Positions 9,349 to 17,996 of a DNA stretch of 64,000 nucleotides are shown in pieces. The stretch's first letter is position 1. Each line of letters starts with the position of its first letter. The stretch is from Terrabacter tumescens (GTDB taxonomy: Bacteria > Actinomycetota > Actinomycetes > Actinomycetales > Dermatophilaceae). The position numbers and the translations under genes were made by a program. The stretch is taken from the NCBI RefSeq assembly GCF_014646815.1, contig NZ_BMNZ01000003.1, forward strand, positions 124,001 through 188,000, in the 5' to 3' direction. Below the pieces are notes generated by a model, which saw only the letters and a program-made list of their open reading frames with translations, was not told the origin of the DNA and searched no databases.

Positions 9349-9354
9349 ATTTTA
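9349..9354 (-). promoter_or_regulatory. Candidate -10 for the receiver-HEAT-GT2-kinase operon
   Basis: TAAAAT on the minus strand in an unusually AT-rich patch between the rho terminator and the receiver gene, about 35 bases upstream of its ATG. No good -35 lies at 16-18 bp, so this is tentative. Confidence 0.3.
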
Positions 9355-9390
9355 TGGACAATTCACACCAATGCCCCGTGAAACGCCGAA

Positions 9391-9420
9391 AGGGGACGAC
9401 GCCAGCTGGCGCCGTCCCCT
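9391..9420 (-). terminator. Terminator of rho
   Basis: Almost perfect 30-base palindrome. In the minus-strand RNA it gives up to 15 pairs including one G-U, followed by UUUCGG. It lies 36 bases after the rho stop and separates rho from the glycosyltransferase operon. Confidence 0.8.
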
Positions 9421-9455
9421 ACCGGACGAGTGGGTCCCGCTCAGGAGCGAGTCGG

Positions 9456-11630
9456 TCAGGACTCGTCGTCGAGCCGTGAGCTGCTCGTCGCCTGCACCTG
9501 CGTGAGGAACTCGTAGTTGGTCCGCGTCTTCTTGAGCCGGTCGATGAGCAGCTCGATGGCCTGCTGCGCGTCGAGGCCGCCGAGGACCCGACGCAGCTTC
9601 CACATGATCTTCAGCTCCTCGCTCGCGAGCAGGATCTCCTCGCGGCGCGTGCCGGAGCTGTTGATGTCGACCGCGGGGAAGATGCGACGGTTGGCCAGGT
9701 CGCGGCTGAGGCGCAGCTCCATGTTGCCGGTGCCCTTGAACTCCTCGAAGATCACCTCGTCCATCTTCGAGCCGGTCTCGACGAGGGCGGTCGCGAGGAT
9801 GGTGAGCGAGCCACCGTTCTCGATGTTGCGCGCCGCGCCGAAGAACTTCTTCGGCGGGTAGAGCGCGGCCGAGTCGACACCGCCCGAGAGGATGCGCCCG
9901 CTCGCCGGGGCAGCGAGGTTGTAGGCGCGACCGAGCTTGGTGATCGAGTCGAGCAGCACGACGACGTCGTGACCCAGCTCGACGAGACGCTTGGCCCGCT
10001 CGATGGCGAGCTCGGCGACCGTCGTGTGGTCCTCGGCCGGCCGGTCGAAGGTCGAGGAGATGACCTCGCCCTTGACGGCGCGCTGCATGTCGGTGACCTC
10101 CTCGGGGCGCTCGTCGACGAGGACGACCATGAGGTGGCACTCGGGGTTGTTCGTCGTGATCGCGTTGGCGAGGGTCTGCATGATCATCGTCTTGCCGGCC
10201 TTGGCCGGGGCGACGATGAGGCCGCGCTGGCCCTTGCCGATCGGGGCGACGAGGTCGATGATCCGCGTCGTCAGCACGTTGGGCTCGGTCTCGAGCCGCA
10301 GGCGCTGCTGCGGGTAGAGCGGCGTCAGCTTGCCGAACTCGACGCGCTTGGCAGCCTCCTCGGGCGTCTGCCCGTTGACCGTGTCGAGCCGGACGAGCGC
10401 GTTGAACTTCTGGCGCCCCACGCTGCCCGAGGGCTGCTCGCCGTCGCGCAGCGCCTTGACGGCACCGGTCACGGCGTCGCCCTTGCGCAGGCCGTTCTTC
10501 TTGACGATGCCGAGCGGAACGTAGACGTCGTTCGGGCCCGCGAGGTAGCCGGACGTGCGGACGAACGCGTAGTTGTCGAGCACGTCGAGGATGCCGCCGA
10601 CGGGCACGAGCACGTCGTCGTCACCGACCTGGAGGTCCTGGTCGTTCCAGTCCTGACCGCCCTCGCGGCCACGGCCGCGCTTGCGGTCCCGGCTGCGCTG
10701 GCGGTTGCGGCTGCGACGGCTGCCGCCGTCGTCGTCGTAGCCCGACTGCTGGCCGCGGTTCTGGTCGTTGCCGTCACCCTGCTGGCGATCCTGCTGGCGA
10801 TCCTGCTGGCGATCCTGCTGGCGGTCCTGCTGTCGCGGCTGCTGGCGGTCGTTCTGCTGGCGGTCGCCGCGGCCGCCCTGCTGGTCGCGGTCCGCGTGGC
10901 GCTCGGGCTGCTGGCTGCGGTCGTTGGCGCGGTCGGCCTGACGGTCGTTGGCGCGGTCGGCCTGACGGTCGTTCTGCTGGCGGTCGCCGCGGTTGCCCGG
11001 CTGACGCTCACCCTGCTGACGATCACCCTGCTGGCGACCGCCCTGCTGGGCACGATCGCGCTGCCGGCCCGAGCGGTCGCCCGCGTCGCCCGAGTCACCC
11101 GCGCCACCCGTCGACTCGTCGCCGCCCTCGACGCGCTGGCGCGAGGTGTCCTGCTCGTCGGCGCGGGCCGCACGCGAACCGCGCGTCGCGCGCTCGGAAC
11201 GGGGAGCCCGCCCCTGCGCCGTCTCGTCGGCACGCTCGGCGGCCGGGGCGCTCTCGGCGCTCTCGGCGCTCGTGGTGGCCTGAGCCTCGGCGGGCGCCTC
11301 GGTCTGGGCCTCGGTCTGGGCCTCGGTCTGGGCCCCGGTCGTCGTCGCCGAACCGGCGGGACGGCTGACCCTGCGCGAGGCGCGAGCCGGGGCGGCCTGC
11401 GCAGGGGCGGCGGCGTCGGCCGCACCGGACGCAGGGGTCGAAGCGCTCGAGGCCGCCGGGGTCGCCGGGGCCGACGAACCGCCGGACTGTCGAGCCTTGA
11501 TCGCCTCGACGAGGTCGCTCTTGCGCATCTTCGTCGTCCCGGTGATGCCCATCGACGACGCAATGCCCTTGAGCTCGTCCAGCTTCATGGCCGACAGGCC
11601 GGAGAGCGGACGGGTGGTTGTTTCTGACAC
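9456..11630 (-). CDS. rho: Transcription termination factor Rho with long disordered insertion
   Basis: Hexameric RNA helicase that ends untranslated transcripts. The 724-residue protein is about 300 longer than E. coli Rho. The Rho_N helices are at the start (LDELKGIASSMGI). Then come roughly 300 residues of Ala/Gln/Glu and then Arg/Asp/Gln/Asn-rich low complexity, with repeated DRQQ units. The cold-shock RNA-binding domain follows (LVPVGGILDVLDNYAFVRTS). The ATPase core has the Walker A APAKAGKT near residue 475 and the LSGGVDSAALYPPKKFFGAARN segment. The GTG start has AAGGA eight bases upstream. Long Arg-rich insertions at this position are known in actinobacterial Rho (for example Micrococcus luteus) and widen RNA specificity. 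The repeat-built part here looks recently expanded. Confidence 0.96.
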   Translation of the reverse strand: MSETTTRPLSGLSAMKLDELKGIASSMGITGTTKMRKSDLVEAIKARQSGGSSAPATPAASSASTPASGAADAAAPAQAAPARASRRVSRPAGSATTTGAQTEAQTEAQTEAPAEAQATTSAESAESAPAAERADETAQGRAPRSERATRGSRAARADEQDTSRQRVEGGDESTGGAGDSGDAGDRSGRQRDRAQQGGRQQGDRQQGERQPGNRGDRQQNDRQADRANDRQADRANDRSQQPERHADRDQQGGRGDRQQNDRQQPRQQDRQQDRQQDRQQDRQQGDGNDQNRGQQSGYDDDGGSRRSRNRQRSRDRKRGRGREGGQDWNDQDLQVGDDDVLVPVGGILDVLDNYAFVRTSGYLAGPNDVYVPLGIVKKNGLRKGDAVTGAVKALRDGEQPSGSVGRQKFNALVRLDTVNGQTPEEAAKRVEFGKLTPLYPQQRLRLETEPNVLTTRIIDLVAPIGKGQRGLIVAPAKAGKTMIMQTLANAITTNNPECHLMVVLVDERPEEVTDMQRAVKGEVISSTFDRPAEDHTTVAELAIERAKRLVELGHDVVVLLDSITKLGRAYNLAAPASGRILSGGVDSAALYPPKKFFGAARNIENGGSLTILATALVETGSKMDEVIFEEFKGTGNMELRLSRDLANRRIFPAVDINSSGTRREEILLASEELKIMWKLRRVLGGLDAQQAIELLIDRLKKTRTNYEFLTQVQATSSSRLDDES
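10779..10826. repeat. 12-bp tandem repeat in the Rho insertion
   Basis: Three identical units (CTGCTGGCGATC) and a fourth with one change, with degenerate copies beyond. On the minus strand they encode DRQQ repeats in the low-complexity insertion of Rho. The frame is preserved at any copy number. Confidence 0.9.
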
Positions 11631-11860
11631 GAAGGATCCTTCCCCCTCGTTTGCGGCCCGGGAGATTCCAGCGGGCCGGACTTGGACCAGGTGACCTGGC
11701 CGTCTGAGATCCACTTCGGCGCAGAACGCGCCCAGAGGCACAAGAATTCGCCTCAGTGTGGGGGTGATGCACCGGCCTGCGATGTCGCGGCGTGTGGTGC
11801 GGCGTCAGGATACCACCCAGCGACCTCCGACCGGGCTGTGACGACCGCAGGTGTCGTGGT

Positions 11861-12838
11861 TCAGCGGGCGTGCACGGTCGCGCCGTGCAGCGGGACCGAC
11901 GGGCTGAGCCGCTCCCAGTGCGATGCGAGGTGGCCGGCCTGCACCGCGGCCGCCGCCTCGCGGGTCGTGAGCACGAGCACGCTCGGTCCCGCCCCCGAGA
12001 CGACCGCCGCTCGCCCCTGCGAGCGGAGCAGGTCCACGAGCTCCATCGTGGCGGGGTAGGACGGTCGGCGGGCCTCCTGGTGGAGCCAGTCGCGGGTGGC
12101 CGCGTGCAGGTGCGAGGGGTCCGCGGTCAGGGCGTGGACGAGGAGCGCCGCACGTCCGGCGCCGGCCGCGGCCGCCGCGAGCGGCACCGTCTCGGGCAGC
12201 ACGGCGCGGGCCGTCCGGGTCGCGAGCTGCGTCTCTGGGACGAAGACGACGACGTCGACGTCCGGGTGCAGGTCGATGTGTGCCGTGACCGTGCGGTCAC
12301 CGCGGTCGAGACCCGAGCCGTCGGGCATCCAGCTGACGGTGAGGCCCCCCAGCACGCTGGCGGAGGCGTTGTCGGGATGACCCTCGAGCCGGCTCGACAC
12401 ATCGGTCGCCAGCCCCAGGTCGACGGGCACGGCCTCCCCGGCGGCCGGCCAGACGGCATACGACCCCTCGGCCACACCCAGCGAAAGGGCTTGTGCGGCA
12501 ACGACACCCGCGACGATGGCGGTCGCCGAGGACCCGAGACCACGGCCGTGCGGGACGCCGTTGGCAGCCACGAGGCGCAGGCCCGGCGGCGGCTCGACAC
12601 CCAGGATCCGCCACGTGTGCTGCATCGTCGCGTGCACGAGGTGCCGCTCGTCGGTGGGCACGTCGACGGCGCCCTCTCCGGTGACCTCGATGAGCAGCCC
12701 GGGAGTGTCCGACGTCGTCACGACGTAGTGGTCCCAGAGGCCCAGGGCCAGGCCGATCGAGTCGAAACCGGGGCCGAGGTTGGCGCTGCTCGCGGGCACC
12801 CGCACCTCGACGGAGCGGCCCGCAGGCACCCGGCTCAC
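11861..12838 (-). CDS. thrB: Homoserine kinase
   Basis: GHMP-family kinase that phosphorylates homoserine for threonine synthesis. The 325-residue protein has the N-terminal VRVPASSANLGPGFDSIG motif and the ATP loop PHGRGLGSSATA at about 95-106. The C-terminal GHMP motif is in AVVSGAGPSVLVL. The GTG start lies four bases after the thrC stop with GAGGG inside the end of thrC as SD, so it is the distal gene of hom-thrC-thrB. A longer frame reaching back into thrC is unlikely. No strong terminator follows; the 230 bp to the left form the leader of rho. Confidence 0.95.
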   Translation of the reverse strand: MSRVPAGRSVEVRVPASSANLGPGFDSIGLALGLWDHYVVTTSDTPGLLIEVTGEGAVDVPTDERHLVHATMQHTWRILGVEPPPGLRLVAANGVPHGRGLGSSATAIVAGVVAAQALSLGVAEGSYAVWPAAGEAVPVDLGLATDVSSRLEGHPDNASASVLGGLTVSWMPDGSGLDRGDRTVTAHIDLHPDVDVVVFVPETQLATRTARAVLPETVPLAAAAAGAGRAALLVHALTADPSHLHAATRDWLHQEARRPSYPATMELVDLLRSQGRAAVVSGAGPSVLVLTTREAAAAVQAGHLASHWERLSPSVPLHGATVHAR

Positions 12839-12842
12839 GCGC

Positions 12843-13937
12843 TCAGCCCTCGAGACCGAGCGCCTGCGCCGCGGAGAACGCATCGACCGACACGCGGGTC
12901 GGCACGACCTCTCCCCCGTCGGCCGTGCGCAGCGCCCACTGGGGGTCCTTGAGGCCGTGGCCGGTGACGGTGCAGACGATGCGCGCCCCGGAGGGCACGA
13001 GACCGGCCGCGTGGCTCGCGAGGAGTCCCGCGACGGAGGCCGCCGAGCCGGGCTCGACGAAGACGCCCTCCTTGGCCGCGAGATAGCGGTGCGCCTCGAG
13101 GATCTGCTCGTCGGTGACGGCGTCGATGCGCCCCCCCGACTCGTCGCGGGCCGCGATGGCCTGCTCCCAGGACGCGGGGTTGCCGATGCGGATGGCCGTC
13201 GCGATCGTCTCGGGGTGGTCGACGGGGTGCCCGAGGACGATCGGCGCCGCGCCGGCCGCCTGGAAGCCCCACATCTGCGGCAGGTGCGTCGCCGGGCCGG
13301 CCGGGGCGTCGGTCACCGGCTCGGCGAGGTACTCGCGGTAGCCGCGCCAGTACGCCGTGATGTTGCCGGCGTTGCCGACCGGCAGGCAGTGGATGTCGGG
13401 GGCGTCGCCGAGCGCGTCGACGACCTCGAAGCTCGCGGTCTTCTGACCCTCGATGCGGGCCGGGTTGACCGAGTTGACGAGCTCGACCGGGTAAGCCTCG
13501 GCGAGCTTGCGGGCGAGCGTGAGGCAGTCGTCGAAGTTGCCGTCGACCTGCAGCAGCGTCGCACCGTGCGCGATCGCCTGGCTCAGCTTGCCCATGGCGA
13601 TCTTGCCGTCGGGGACGAGGACACCGCACGTCATTCCGCCCTTGGTGGCATAGGCCGCGGCCGACGCGCTCGTGTTGCCCGTGCTCGCGCAGATGACGGC
13701 CTTGGCACCCTTGCGCGCGGCCACGCTGATGGCCGTCGTCATGCCGCGGTCCTTGAAGGAGCCCGTCGGGTTGAGCCCCTCGAACTTGAGGTGCACCTCG
13801 GCGCCGACGAGGGCGGAGAGCTTCTCGGCGTGGATGAGCGGCGTGCCGCCCTCGTGGAGGGTGACGACGGGCGCGCCCTCGAGCATCGGGAGGCGGTCGG
13901 CGTACTCGCGGATCACTCCGCGCCACTGGTGGGCCAT
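12843..13937 (-). CDS. thrC: Threonine synthase
   Basis: PLP enzyme that converts O-phosphohomoserine to threonine. The 364-residue protein has the PLP lysine in [11 protein letters not shown] (Lys62), the [13 protein letters not shown] phosphate region, and [12 protein letters not shown]. This is the shorter, actinobacterial/archaeal type that lacks a long N-terminal extension. I choose the ATG that shares one base with the hom stop (TGATG), because GGAAGG lies six bases upstream. A GTG immediately before would give a four-base overlap instead. Either way hom and thrC are translationally coupled. The middle position between hom and thrB is the standard actinobacterial order. Confidence 0.96.
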   Translation of the reverse strand: MAHQWRGVIREYADRLPMLEGAPVVTLHEGGTPLIHAEKLSALVGAEVHLKFEGLNPTGSFKDRGMTTAISVAARKGAKAVICASTGNTSASAAAYATKGGMTCGVLVPDGKIAMGKLSQAIAHGATLLQVDGNFDDCLTLARKLAEAYPVELVNSVNPARIEGQKTASFEVVDALGDAPDIHCLPVGNAGNITAYWRGYREYLAEPVTDAPAGPATHLPQMWGFQAAGAAPIVLGHPVDHPETIATAIRIGNPASWEQAIAARDESGGRIDAVTDEQILEAHRYLAAKEGVFVEPGSAASVAGLLASHAAGLVPSGARIVCTVTGHGLKDPQWALRTADGGEVVPTRVSVDAFSAAQALGLEG

Positions 13938-15253
13938 CACGAACCTTCCACGCGCATCACGGAGTTGACTCCACGGACGACGTCGAGCGTGCGCAGGCGC
14001 TCGACCGTGGACGACAGGGCGGCATCGCTCGCGGAGTGCGTGACGATGATGAGGTTGGCGCGGGCGCTCTCGCCGTTGCCGGCAGGGACGAGCTGCTGAC
14101 GCACCGTCTCGATCGACACGTCGTGGTCGGCGAAGGCCGCCGCGACCTGGGCGAGCACGCCGGAGCGGTCCTCGACGTCGAGGCTGATGTGGTACCTCGT
14201 CTGGGCGTCGCCCATCGTCAGCACGGGCAGGTCGGCGTAGCTCGACTCCCCCGGCCCGAGACCGCCACCGACGCGGTGACGGGCGACGGCGACGAGGTCG
14301 CCCAGGACCGCCGAGGCCGTCGGGTCGCCGCCGGCGCCCTTGCCGTAGAACATCAGCTCGCCCGCGGCGTCGGCCTCGACGAAGACGGCGTTGAAGGCCT
14401 CGCGCACTCCCGCCAGCGGGTGCGAGCGCGGGATCATCGCCGGGTGCACGCGGACGCTCACGCCCTTGTCGCTGCGCTCGCAGATCGCCAGGAGCTTGAC
14501 GACCGCGTCCATCTCACGGGCGGCCGCGACGTCGGTGGCCGTCACCTCCGTGATCCCCTCGCGGTAGACGTCGGCACCCGAGACGCGCGTGTGGAAGGCG
14601 AGAGAGGCGAGGATGGCGGCCTTGGCGGCGGCATCGAACCCCTCGACGTCGGCGGTCGGGTCGGCCTCGGCGTAGCCCAGTGCCTGGGCCTGCTCGACGG
14701 CGTCGTCGAAGCCCGCCCCGGTGGTGTCCATCTTGTCGAGGACGTAGTTGGTCGTGCCGTTGACGATGCCGAGGACCTTGCGCACCTCGTCGCCGGCGAG
14801 CGACTCGCGCAGCGGCCGCAGCAGCGGGATGGCCCCGGCGACGGCGGCCTCGTAGTAGAGGTCGACGCCGTAGGCGGCGGCCGCGTCGTAGAGGGCCGGA
14901 CCGTCCTCCGCGAGCAGGGCCTTGTTGGCCGTGACGACGGACGCCCCGTGCTCCATGGCCCGAAGGATGAGGGACCGGGCCGGCTCGATGCCCCCGATGA
15001 CCTCGACGACGACGTCGGCGCGGGTCACGAGCTCCTCGGCGTCGGTGGTGAACAGAGCAGGGTCGACGCCCAGCGCGGCGCGGTCGCGTCCGCCGCGGCG
15101 GACCGCGATGCCGACGATCTCGAGGGGTGCGCCGACGCGCGCGGCCATGTCGTCCGCGTGCTCCGTGAGCAGGCGTGCCACGGCTCCGCCCACCACGCCG
15201 GCCCCGAGCAGGGCGACGCGCAACGGCTTGGGGTCACTCACGGCGCTGTCCAC
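13937..15253 (-). CDS. hom: Homoserine dehydrogenase with ACT domain
   Basis: NAD(P)H-dependent reduction of aspartate semialdehyde to homoserine, the branch point between lysine and threonine/methionine. The 438-residue protein has the Rossmann motif [11 protein letters not shown], the catalytic region with [14 protein letters not shown] and [15 protein letters not shown], and a C-terminal ACT domain ([17 protein letters not shown]) for threonine feedback. Start taken at the GTG with AGGA eight bases upstream; a GTG four codons downstream is possible. A seven-pair hairpin with GGAU in its loop abuts the chosen start codon. First gene of hom-thrC-thrB, 94 bp downstream of lysA on the same strand. 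Confidence 0.95.
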   Translation of the reverse strand: MDSAVSDPKPLRVALLGAGVVGGAVARLLTEHADDMAARVGAPLEIVGIAVRRGGRDRAALGVDPALFTTDAEELVTRADVVVEVIGGIEPARSLILRAMEHGASVVTANKALLAEDGPALYDAAAAYGVDLYYEAAVAGAIPLLRPLRESLAGDEVRKVLGIVNGTTNYVLDKMDTTGAGFDDAVEQAQALGYAEADPTADVEGFDAAAKAAILASLAFHTRVSGADVYREGITEVTATDVAAAREMDAVVKLLAICERSDKGVSVRVHPAMIPRSHPLAGVREAFNAVFVEADAAGELMFYGKGAGGDPTASAVLGDLVAVARHRVGGGLGPGESSYADLPVLTMGDAQTRYHISLDVEDRSGVLAQVAAAFADHDVSIETVRQQLVPAGNGESARANLIIVTHSASDAALSSTVERLRTLDVVRGVNSVMRVEGS

Positions 15254-15271
15254 GGCGGCAATCCTGCCGCC
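15254..15271 (-). promoter_or_regulatory. Hairpin covering the hom ribosome binding site
   Basis: GGCGGCA-GGAT-TGCCGCC on the minus strand: a perfect seven-pair stem with a four-base loop, ending one base before the hom GTG. The loop and adjoining A form the only SD-like AGGA. It could limit hom translation or serve as a weak end for lysA transcripts. Choosing between the two needs data. Confidence 0.4.
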
Positions 15272-15347
15272 TGTCCGCCTGCTGGACGGTCATTGTTTCG
15301 CGATCCGGACATGCGCGGCGAAGGATCTGCACCGACATCGCCCGCCA

Positions 15348-16766
15348 TCAGACGTCGAGGGCGAGCAGGTCGTCGATGGTCTCGCGCCGCACGATGACGC
15401 GGGCGACCCCGTCGCGCACCGCGACGACCGGCGGCCGTGGCGTGTGGTTGTACTGGCTCGACAGCGACCGGCAGTAGGCGCCCGTGCCGGGGACGGCGAG
15501 GAGGTCTCCGGCACCGATGTCGCCGGGGAGGAACTCGTCCTTGACGACGATGTCGCCGCTCTCGCAGTGCCGCCCCACGACGCGCCCGAGGACCGGCGGG
15601 GCGTCGGAGGCACGGCTCGCCAGCGTGCACGAGTAGTTCGCGTCGTAGAGGGCGGTGCGCACGTTGTCGCTCATGCCGCCGTCGACCGAGACGTAGACGC
15701 GCTGGGCGCCGCCGTCGAGGTCGACGGGCTTGACGGTGCCGACCTCGTAGAGGGTGAAGGTCGAGGGCCCGGCGATGGCGCGGCCCGGCTCGATGGAGAT
15801 GCGGGGCACGGCGATCCCGTCGGCGCCGCACTCGCGCTCGATGATCTCGGCCATGCCGGACGCGAGACTCTTCGGCGGCAGCGGGTCGTGCTCGGTCGTG
15901 TAGGCGATGCCGAACCCGCCGCCGAGGTCGAGCTCGGGCAGCTCGGCGCCGAGCTCGCGCGCGATCTGCGTGTGCAGGCCGACGATGCGCCGGGCCGACA
16001 CCTCGAAGCCTGCCGTGTCGAAGATCTGCGAGCCGATGTGGCTGTGCAGGCCGAGCAGGCGCAGCGACTCGGGCTTGCCGAGGATCCGCCGCGCTGCTTC
16101 GAAGGCATGCCCACCAGCCAGGGAGAGGCCGAACTTCTGGTCCTCGTGGGCCGTGGCGATGAACTCGTGGGTGTGGGCCTCGACGCCGACGGTGACGCGG
16201 ACGAGGACCGGTGCGACGACGCCGAGCTCGGTCGCCACCGCGGCGACGCGCTCGATCTCGTCGAAGGAGTCGATGACGATCCGGCTCACGCCGTAGTCGA
16301 GCGCGTCACGGATCTCGGCGACGCTCTTGTTGTTGCCGTGCAGACCGATGCGCTCGCCGGGCACGCCGGCCCGCTTCGCCACCGCGAGCTCACCGCCGGT
16401 GCACACGTCGAGGTGCAGTCCCTCGTCGTGCACCCACCGGGCCACTTCGGTGCAGAGGAAGGCCTTGCCGGCGTAGAAGACGTCCGCGCCGCCCGACACG
16501 CTGTCGAACACCTCGGCGTACGTCTGCTTGAAATCCCTTGCGCGCGAACGGAAGTCGTCCTCGTCGATGATGTATGCCGGTGTGCCGAACTCGCGCGCCA
16601 GCTCGGTCACGCTCACCCCACCGACCGTGAGGACGCCGTCGCTCCCCCGGCCCACGGACGTCGCCCAGAGGGACGGGACGAGGGCGTTGACGTCGGCCGG
16701 GGTCTGGAGCCACGCGGGGCCGCGATAGCCCTCCGCGTGCAGCGCTCCAGCTTCGTGTGCGCGCAT
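15348..16766 (-). CDS. lysA: Diaminopimelate decarboxylase
   Basis: PLP enzyme of alanine-racemase fold that decarboxylates meso-diaminopimelate to lysine, the last step of lysine synthesis. The 472-residue protein has the PLP lysine in DVFYAGKAF (Lys101), the LGLHSHIGSQI motif, the glycine loop DLGGGFGIAY, EPGRAI, and the C-terminal SVDGGMSDN and ESGDIVVKDE segments. The ATG lies two bases after the stop of the ArgS-like gene, with GAGAGG eight bases upstream overlapping that gene's end, so the pair is an operon. Length and motifs are complete. No lysine riboswitch is visible in front. Confidence 0.96.
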   Translation of the reverse strand: MRAHEAGALHAEGYRGPAWLQTPADVNALVPSLWATSVGRGSDGVLTVGGVSVTELAREFGTPAYIIDEDDFRSRARDFKQTYAEVFDSVSGGADVFYAGKAFLCTEVARWVHDEGLHLDVCTGGELAVAKRAGVPGERIGLHGNNKSVAEIRDALDYGVSRIVIDSFDEIERVAAVATELGVVAPVLVRVTVGVEAHTHEFIATAHEDQKFGLSLAGGHAFEAARRILGKPESLRLLGLHSHIGSQIFDTAGFEVSARRIVGLHTQIARELGAELPELDLGGGFGIAYTTEHDPLPPKSLASGMAEIIERECGADGIAVPRISIEPGRAIAGPSTFTLYEVGTVKPVDLDGGAQRVYVSVDGGMSDNVRTALYDANYSCTLASRASDAPPVLGRVVGRHCESGDIVVKDEFLPGDIGAGDLLAVPGTGAYCRSLSSQYNHTPRPPVVAVRDGVARVIVRRETIDDLLALDV

Positions 16767-16768
16767 GC

Positions 16769-17563
16769 CTACATCCTCTCCGGGGCCGCCGCGCCGAGGC
16801 GGCTCAGTCCATTGCGCAAGACGATCCGCGCGGCGTCGGCGAGCAGCAGCCGGGCGCCGTGGATCGAGGCCGGGTGGACCCCCACCGTCATGGGCCGGAC
16901 GGGGTGGTCCCACGCGTCGGCCAGTGCCGCGAGGTCGGTCACGGCGCGCCGCTGCTGGTCCTCGTCGCCGACGTGCCGGTCGAGTCGCTGCGGCAGGTCG
17001 GCGAGCGCCACCAGCAGGTGCCGCTCGGCGACGTGGGTCAGCTCGCCGAGCCGGGCCGACGGCCGTCGCTCCACCCCAGCGGCCTCGGCATTGCGGATGA
17101 TCCGGCACAGGCGGGCATGCGCGAGCTGGGCGGGGCGCAGGAAGTCGTCAGGGCCCCGACTGCCGGGGGCCTCGACGACATCGTCGCGCGGTCGGTCGGG
17201 GACGAGGGCGTAGTGGTCCTGCTCGTCGATGACGCGCGGGACGATCGCGGAGCGCGCCGAGTCCTCCAAGGTCAGGGCGATGAGCCCGCTCGGTGCGACC
17301 TCGACGGCCGCGACGGGCTTCTGGCGCGTCAGCCCCAGGGCGAGGACGCGGGCCAGGTCACGGGGGGCGAGGTCGAGGACCGGCGCCCAGCGCTGCGAGA
17401 CGGGTGTCACCCAGTCGGCGACGACGCCGGCGGCTCGGGTGTCGGCAGGCCGGAAGACCGGGCCGGCCGGAGGGCCACCCTCCGCCTCGTCGGGCAGGTC
17501 GCCGGTGCGGGCCGCCTGCGCGGCGACCTCCTCGAGGAGGGCGCGCAGCTGCTCCGGCGTCAT
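16769..17563 (-). CDS. Orphan ArgS-like DALR anticodon-binding protein
   Basis: A 264-residue protein resembling the helical C-terminal part of arginyl-tRNA synthetase. The DALR-like region is FLRPAQLAHARLCRIIRNA through DHPVRPMTVGVH. The HIGH and KMSKS motifs of a class I synthetase are absent, so it cannot charge tRNA by itself. Similar standalone proteins sit beside lysA in streptomycetes (annotated ArgS-related, NrtL). The frame is intact, so this is not a decayed argS. The ATG lies six bases after TAGACT with no SD, suggesting a leaderless start. It is cotranscribed with lysA and lies divergently, 148 bp from a tRNA-Arg gene. The function is unknown. Confidence 0.8.
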   Translation of the reverse strand: MTPEQLRALLEEVAAQAARTGDLPDEAEGGPPAGPVFRPADTRAAGVVADWVTPVSQRWAPVLDLAPRDLARVLALGLTRQKPVAAVEVAPSGLIALTLEDSARSAIVPRVIDEQDHYALVPDRPRDDVVEAPGSRGPDDFLRPAQLAHARLCRIIRNAEAAGVERRPSARLGELTHVAERHLLVALADLPQRLDRHVGDEDQQRRAVTDLAALADAWDHPVRPMTVGVHPASIHGARLLLADAARIVLRNGLSRLGAAAPERM

Positions 17564-17569
17564 GCGGCG

Positions 17570-17575
17570 AGTCTA
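17570..17575 (-). promoter_or_regulatory. -10 hexamer for the ArgS-like/lysA operon
   Basis: TAGACT on the minus strand, six bases before the ATG of the ArgS-like gene. The geometry predicts transcription starting at the ATG itself. Confidence 0.5.
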
Positions 17576-17711
17576 CGAGGGTGGGCCGCCCAGCCTGGTT
17601 CGTGGAGCTCTCCCGGCGCCTGGTGCCGGACGGGCTCCACGAGGGCGGGGGCGCATTCAGCGTTCGCCGCCCGGTGCTGCTAATCTCACCGGGCGCACGA
17701 AAGTGCGAGCC

Positions 17712-17783
17712 GCCCCCGTAGCTCAGGGGATAGAGCACCGCCCTCCGGAGGCGGGAGCGCAGGTTCGAATCCTGCCGGGGGCA
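17712..17783 (+). tRNA. tRNA-Arg, anticodon CCG
   Basis: A 72-base cloverleaf. The acceptor stem GCCCCCG pairs with CGGGGGC. There is a four-pair D arm, and the anticodon stem CCGCC/GGCGG holds loop CTCCGGA with anticodon CCG at 17745-17747. A four-base variable loop follows, then T arm GCAGG/CCTGC with TTCGAAT, and discriminator A. CCA is not encoded. It decodes CGG, a frequent Arg codon in this GC-rich DNA. A TAATCT -10 at 17681-17686 predicts a leader of about 20 bases. A very long inverted repeat begins inside the acceptor 3' strand. Confidence 0.97.
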
Positions 17784-17848
17784 CAGACGAACGAAGGCCG
17801 ACCTGATGGCGCGAAGCGCCCTTCAGGTCGGCCTTCGTTCGTCTGTGC
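17781..17848 (+). terminator. Very long hairpin following tRNA-Arg
   Basis: Twenty-six consecutive complementary bases on each side, plus an inner five-pair GGCGC-GAA-GCGCC stem after a small asymmetric bulge. The left arm starts with the last three bases of the tRNA (GCA). As RNA it would form one of the most stable hairpins in the window. It is the likely tRNA terminator, though far longer than needed. The inverted repeat could also cruciform as DNA. Confidence 0.75.
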
Positions 17849-17996
17849 CCGCGAGGGGTTCGGGGAGGTTCCTTCCGAGGAACGAGGAAGGAACCGGAGT
17901 CCTGCCTGGGGCATCGGGACCGCCACCTCGGGCATGAAGAGCGGTTTCCCACCCAGCACCTCCCCGGTGGCCAAGCCTTCTGCCACAGTGGACGGC

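Noticed and set aside
15348-16766. Lysine riboswitch for lysA
   Set aside because: lysA starts two bases after the preceding gene, leaving no room for a riboswitch, and the operon start is leaderless.
16769-17563. Broken arginyl-tRNA synthetase pseudogene
   Set aside because: The frame is intact with normal codon use, it is coupled to lysA, and standalone proteins of this type are known in Actinobacteria.
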